DNA of 64,000 bases from CAXXOK01 sp964640955 (GTDB lineage: Bacteria > Bacillota > Clostridia > Christensenellales > Aristaeellaceae): positions 62,001 to 126,000 of the forward strand of contig CAZXJI010000007.1 in assembly GCA_964640955.1 (NCBI GenBank), given 5' to 3'. Under the pieces are notes generated by a model. It searched no databases. It was not told the DNA's origin and saw only the letters and a program-made list of their open reading frames with translations. A program made the position numbers and the translations under genes. Below, piece by piece: positions 60,041-64,000 of this stretch (position 1 is the first letter of the stretch; each line of letters begins with the position of its first letter).

Positions 60041-61044
60041 GCAGCGAGAACAGCGGCATCGTCGTTTCCAGCCGGGTTCGGCTGGCGCGCAACTACTACG
60101 ACCTGCCCTTTTCCAACCTGAACCGGCCGGAAAACGCCCTGCTGTGCGAAAACCGCGCCCGGCAGGCGCTGGAAACCGAAAAACCCGAGCATCCGTTTTC
60201 ACTTTTCAGACTTCGGGACATGAATAAGTTGGATCAGCTGTCGCTGATGGAACAGCACCTGATCAGCCGCGACCTGCTCACCCACAGCGAGGTGGGCGCG
60301 GCGCTCATCCGCGGCGACCTGCACGTGAGCGTGATGGTCAACGAGGAGGATCACCTGCGCATCCAGGCGATGCTTAACGGCCTCGCTCTCCCGCAGGCAG
60401 CCGAGCTGGCCTTCGACGCGGAGGACAAGCTCGCGGCGGTGTGTGCCTTCTCGTTTGACAATCAGCTGGGCTACCTCACCGCCTGCCCCACCAACACGGG
60501 CACCGGCATGCGCGCCTCGCTGATGCTGCACCTGCCGATGCTCACCCGCTGCAAGCAGATGGGCAACGTGAGCCAGTCCGTAGCCAAGCTGGGGCTGACC
60601 ATCCGCGGCATCTACGGCGAAGGGAGCGAGGCGCAGGGCGACCTGTACCAGGTCAGCAACCAGGTCACGCTCGGGCGGACGGAGAACGAGATTATCGAAG
60701 CCGTCACCGCCGTGGGCCGGCAGCTGATCGAGATGGAAAGCACGCTTCGGGCCCGCAAGGATCAGGAGCGGCTGGACATGGAGGACGGCGTATGGCGCAG
60801 CTACGGTGCGCTGCGCTACGCCCGGCAGATGGGCACGGACGAGTTTATGGAGCACTGGAGCAACCTCCGCCTGGGGGTCGCCACGGGCATGCTCCCCGTG
60901 TCCCTGACGGTGGTGGACTCGCTTTTGACCCTCGCACAGGAAGCCCACGCCAAGAAGTACAAGCACGCCAAGGCCGATCTGTTTTCCACCGATCAGGCGC
61001 GGTGCGCGATCATCCAATCCAAATTATCCTGCAAGGAGGGATAA
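60037..61044 (+). CDS. mcsB: McsB protein arginine kinase
   Basis: 335 aa. Phosphagen-kinase fold: VVSSRVRLARNYYDLPF, catalytic loop CPTNTGTGMRASLMLHLP and the ATP-binding arginines. Tags proteins with phosphoarginine for ClpCP degradation and inactivates CtsR. Overlaps mcsA by four bases and is followed by clpC one base later. Confidence 0.96.
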   Translation: MSSENSGIVVSSRVRLARNYYDLPFSNLNRPENALLCENRARQALETEKPEHPFSLFRLRDMNKLDQLSLMEQHLISRDLLTHSEVGAALIRGDLHVSVMVNEEDHLRIQAMLNGLALPQAAELAFDAEDKLAAVCAFSFDNQLGYLTACPTNTGTGMRASLMLHLPMLTRCKQMGNVSQSVAKLGLTIRGIYGEGSEAQGDLYQVSNQVTLGRTENEIIEAVTAVGRQLIEMESTLRARKDQERLDMEDGVWRSYGALRYARQMGTDEFMEHWSNLRLGVATGMLPVSLTVVDSLLTLAQEAHAKKYKHAKADLFSTDQARCAIIQSKLSCKEG

Positions 61045-61045
61045 T

Positions 61046-63541
<2,496 letters not shown>

Positions 63542-63552
63542 CGCATTTTATC

Positions 63553-63584
63553 GCCCAAAGCCGCGCCGAAACGCGGCTTTGGGC
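63553..63584 (+). terminator. terminator-like hairpin after clpC
   Basis: Perfect 13-bp stem (63553-63565 / 63572-63584) with a 6-nt CCGAAA loop but only a weak T stretch (CGTTTGG), so some read-through is expected. Confidence 0.6.
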
Positions 63585-63602
63585 CGTTTGGGAGGAAGCG
63601 CC

Positions 63603-64000
63603 GTGAACGTAGACCAGCTCGCCGCCCGCCTGAAGGCCGATCCCGGTTTTATGCAGAACGTCACCGCCTGGAAAACCTTGCCCGCCTCGGAAGGCCGGTA
63701 TGAGGATTTTCCCGCGGCACTCGACCCCCGCATCCGCGCGGTGCTGGAAAGGCGCGGCATCCACCGCCTGTACACCCATCAGGCGGAGAGCTTCCGCGCC
63801 GCCGCCGAGGGGCGGGACTTTGTGGTGGTCACCCCCACGGCCAGCGGCAAGACCATGTGCTACAACCTTCCCGTGCTTTCCGCGATCCTGAAAAACGAGG
63901 ACGCGCGCGCGCTCTACCTGTTCCCCACCAAGGCGCTCTCCGCCGACCAGACCAGCGAGCTTTACGAGCTCATCGAGGCCATGGGCGTGGACGTGAAGGC
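63603..64000 (+). CDS. MrfA-type DEAD/DEAH-box helicase (5' part)
   Basis: Partial: about 132 N-terminal residues, cut by the window end. GTG start with GGGAGGAAG upstream. Q-motif region GIHRLYTHQAESFRAAAEG, Walker A VTPTASGKTMCY and YLFPTKALSADQ match the start of the MrfA (YprA) helicase family, which repairs mitomycin damage in Bacillus. The signature C-terminal DUF1998 zinc domain lies outside, so the sub-family call is tentative. Confidence 0.82.
   Translation, partial: MNVDQLAARLKADPGFMQNVTAWKTLPASEGRYEDFPAALDPRIRAVLERRGIHRLYTHQAESFRAAAEGRDFVVVTPTASGKTMCYNLPVLSAILKNEDARALYLFPTKALSADQTSELYELIEAMGVDVK

Overview
The window is GC-rich (roughly 60 percent by eye), densely coding DNA from an anaerobic Bacillota, most likely a gut-type high-GC clostridium. 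The evidence is conserved Firmicutes gene order (a YerC-pcrA-ligA run, rpsF-ssb-rpsR, darA-holB-ricT, ctsR-mcsA-mcsB-clpC), anaerobe genes (indolepyruvate:ferredoxin oxidoreductase, a small 2[4Fe-4S] ferredoxin, a TM1266-type hydrogenase-system regulator), GGAGG ribosome-binding sites and SigA-like promoters (TTGACA-17-TATAAT, often extended -10). No phage, integrase, transposase or CRISPR array is visible. The genus cannot be fixed from the sequence alone.

Layout. 1-8,000: trp-repressor-like YerC, PcrA helicase, DNA ligase, a CmpB-like membrane protein, a zinc-ribbon protein, the manganese exporter MntP, a pentapeptide-repeat protein and a GNAT acetyltransferase. 8,080-10,586 (minus): membrane protein-rsmD-coaD-coiled-coil operon. 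10,658-16,098 (minus): alanine racemase, tandem-ACT protein, phenylacetate-CoA ligase and the two indolepyruvate oxidoreductase subunits, i.e. aryl-pyruvate to aryl-acetyl-CoA metabolism with its regulator. 16,379-17,518 (minus): rpsF-ssb-rpsR. 17,785-20,641 (plus): c-di-AMP receptor DarA, HolB, RicT and a ferredoxin.

20,815-30,975 is the main accessory unit: a carbohydrate-use locus with a heparinase II/III-like lyase, a GH88 unsaturated uronyl hydrolase, a DUF2264 protein, a small beta-sandwich protein, a complete sugar ABC importer (solute-binding protein and two permeases, no ATPase) and a divergent LacI regulator. It reads as a lyase-plus-hydrolase pathway for a uronic-acid-containing polysaccharide, with three repeated operator-like sites between the solute-binding protein and lacI.

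31,037-41,433 (minus) holds a large modular secreted leucine-rich-repeat protein, a K+ channel with RCK domains, an alpha/alpha-toroid protein, a Nudix hydrolase, a flavodoxin-ferredoxin fusion, a HicB-DinB-like fusion, a secreted cystatin-like protein, PhzF, a TIGR04076 protein and tRNA-Leu(CAA). 41,634-48,614: a giant secreted SH3b/FN3 protein, a divergent Crp/Fnr regulator and iron-sulfur protein sharing a perfect palindrome, and a divergent TetR regulator and ABC exporter with twin operators. 48,793-52,423: PucR-like regulator, S41 protease, then a leader with a tiny ORF and terminator before the TM1266-like regulator and an ECF S-component.

52,428-64,000: DegV, a DUF4342 protein, a two-component system, HflK/HflC, a cluster of hairpins, then the CtsR heat-shock operon with its CtsR box, and the start of an MrfA-type helicase cut by the window end. 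Throughout, the long antisense reading frames are GC-driven shadows and were left out.
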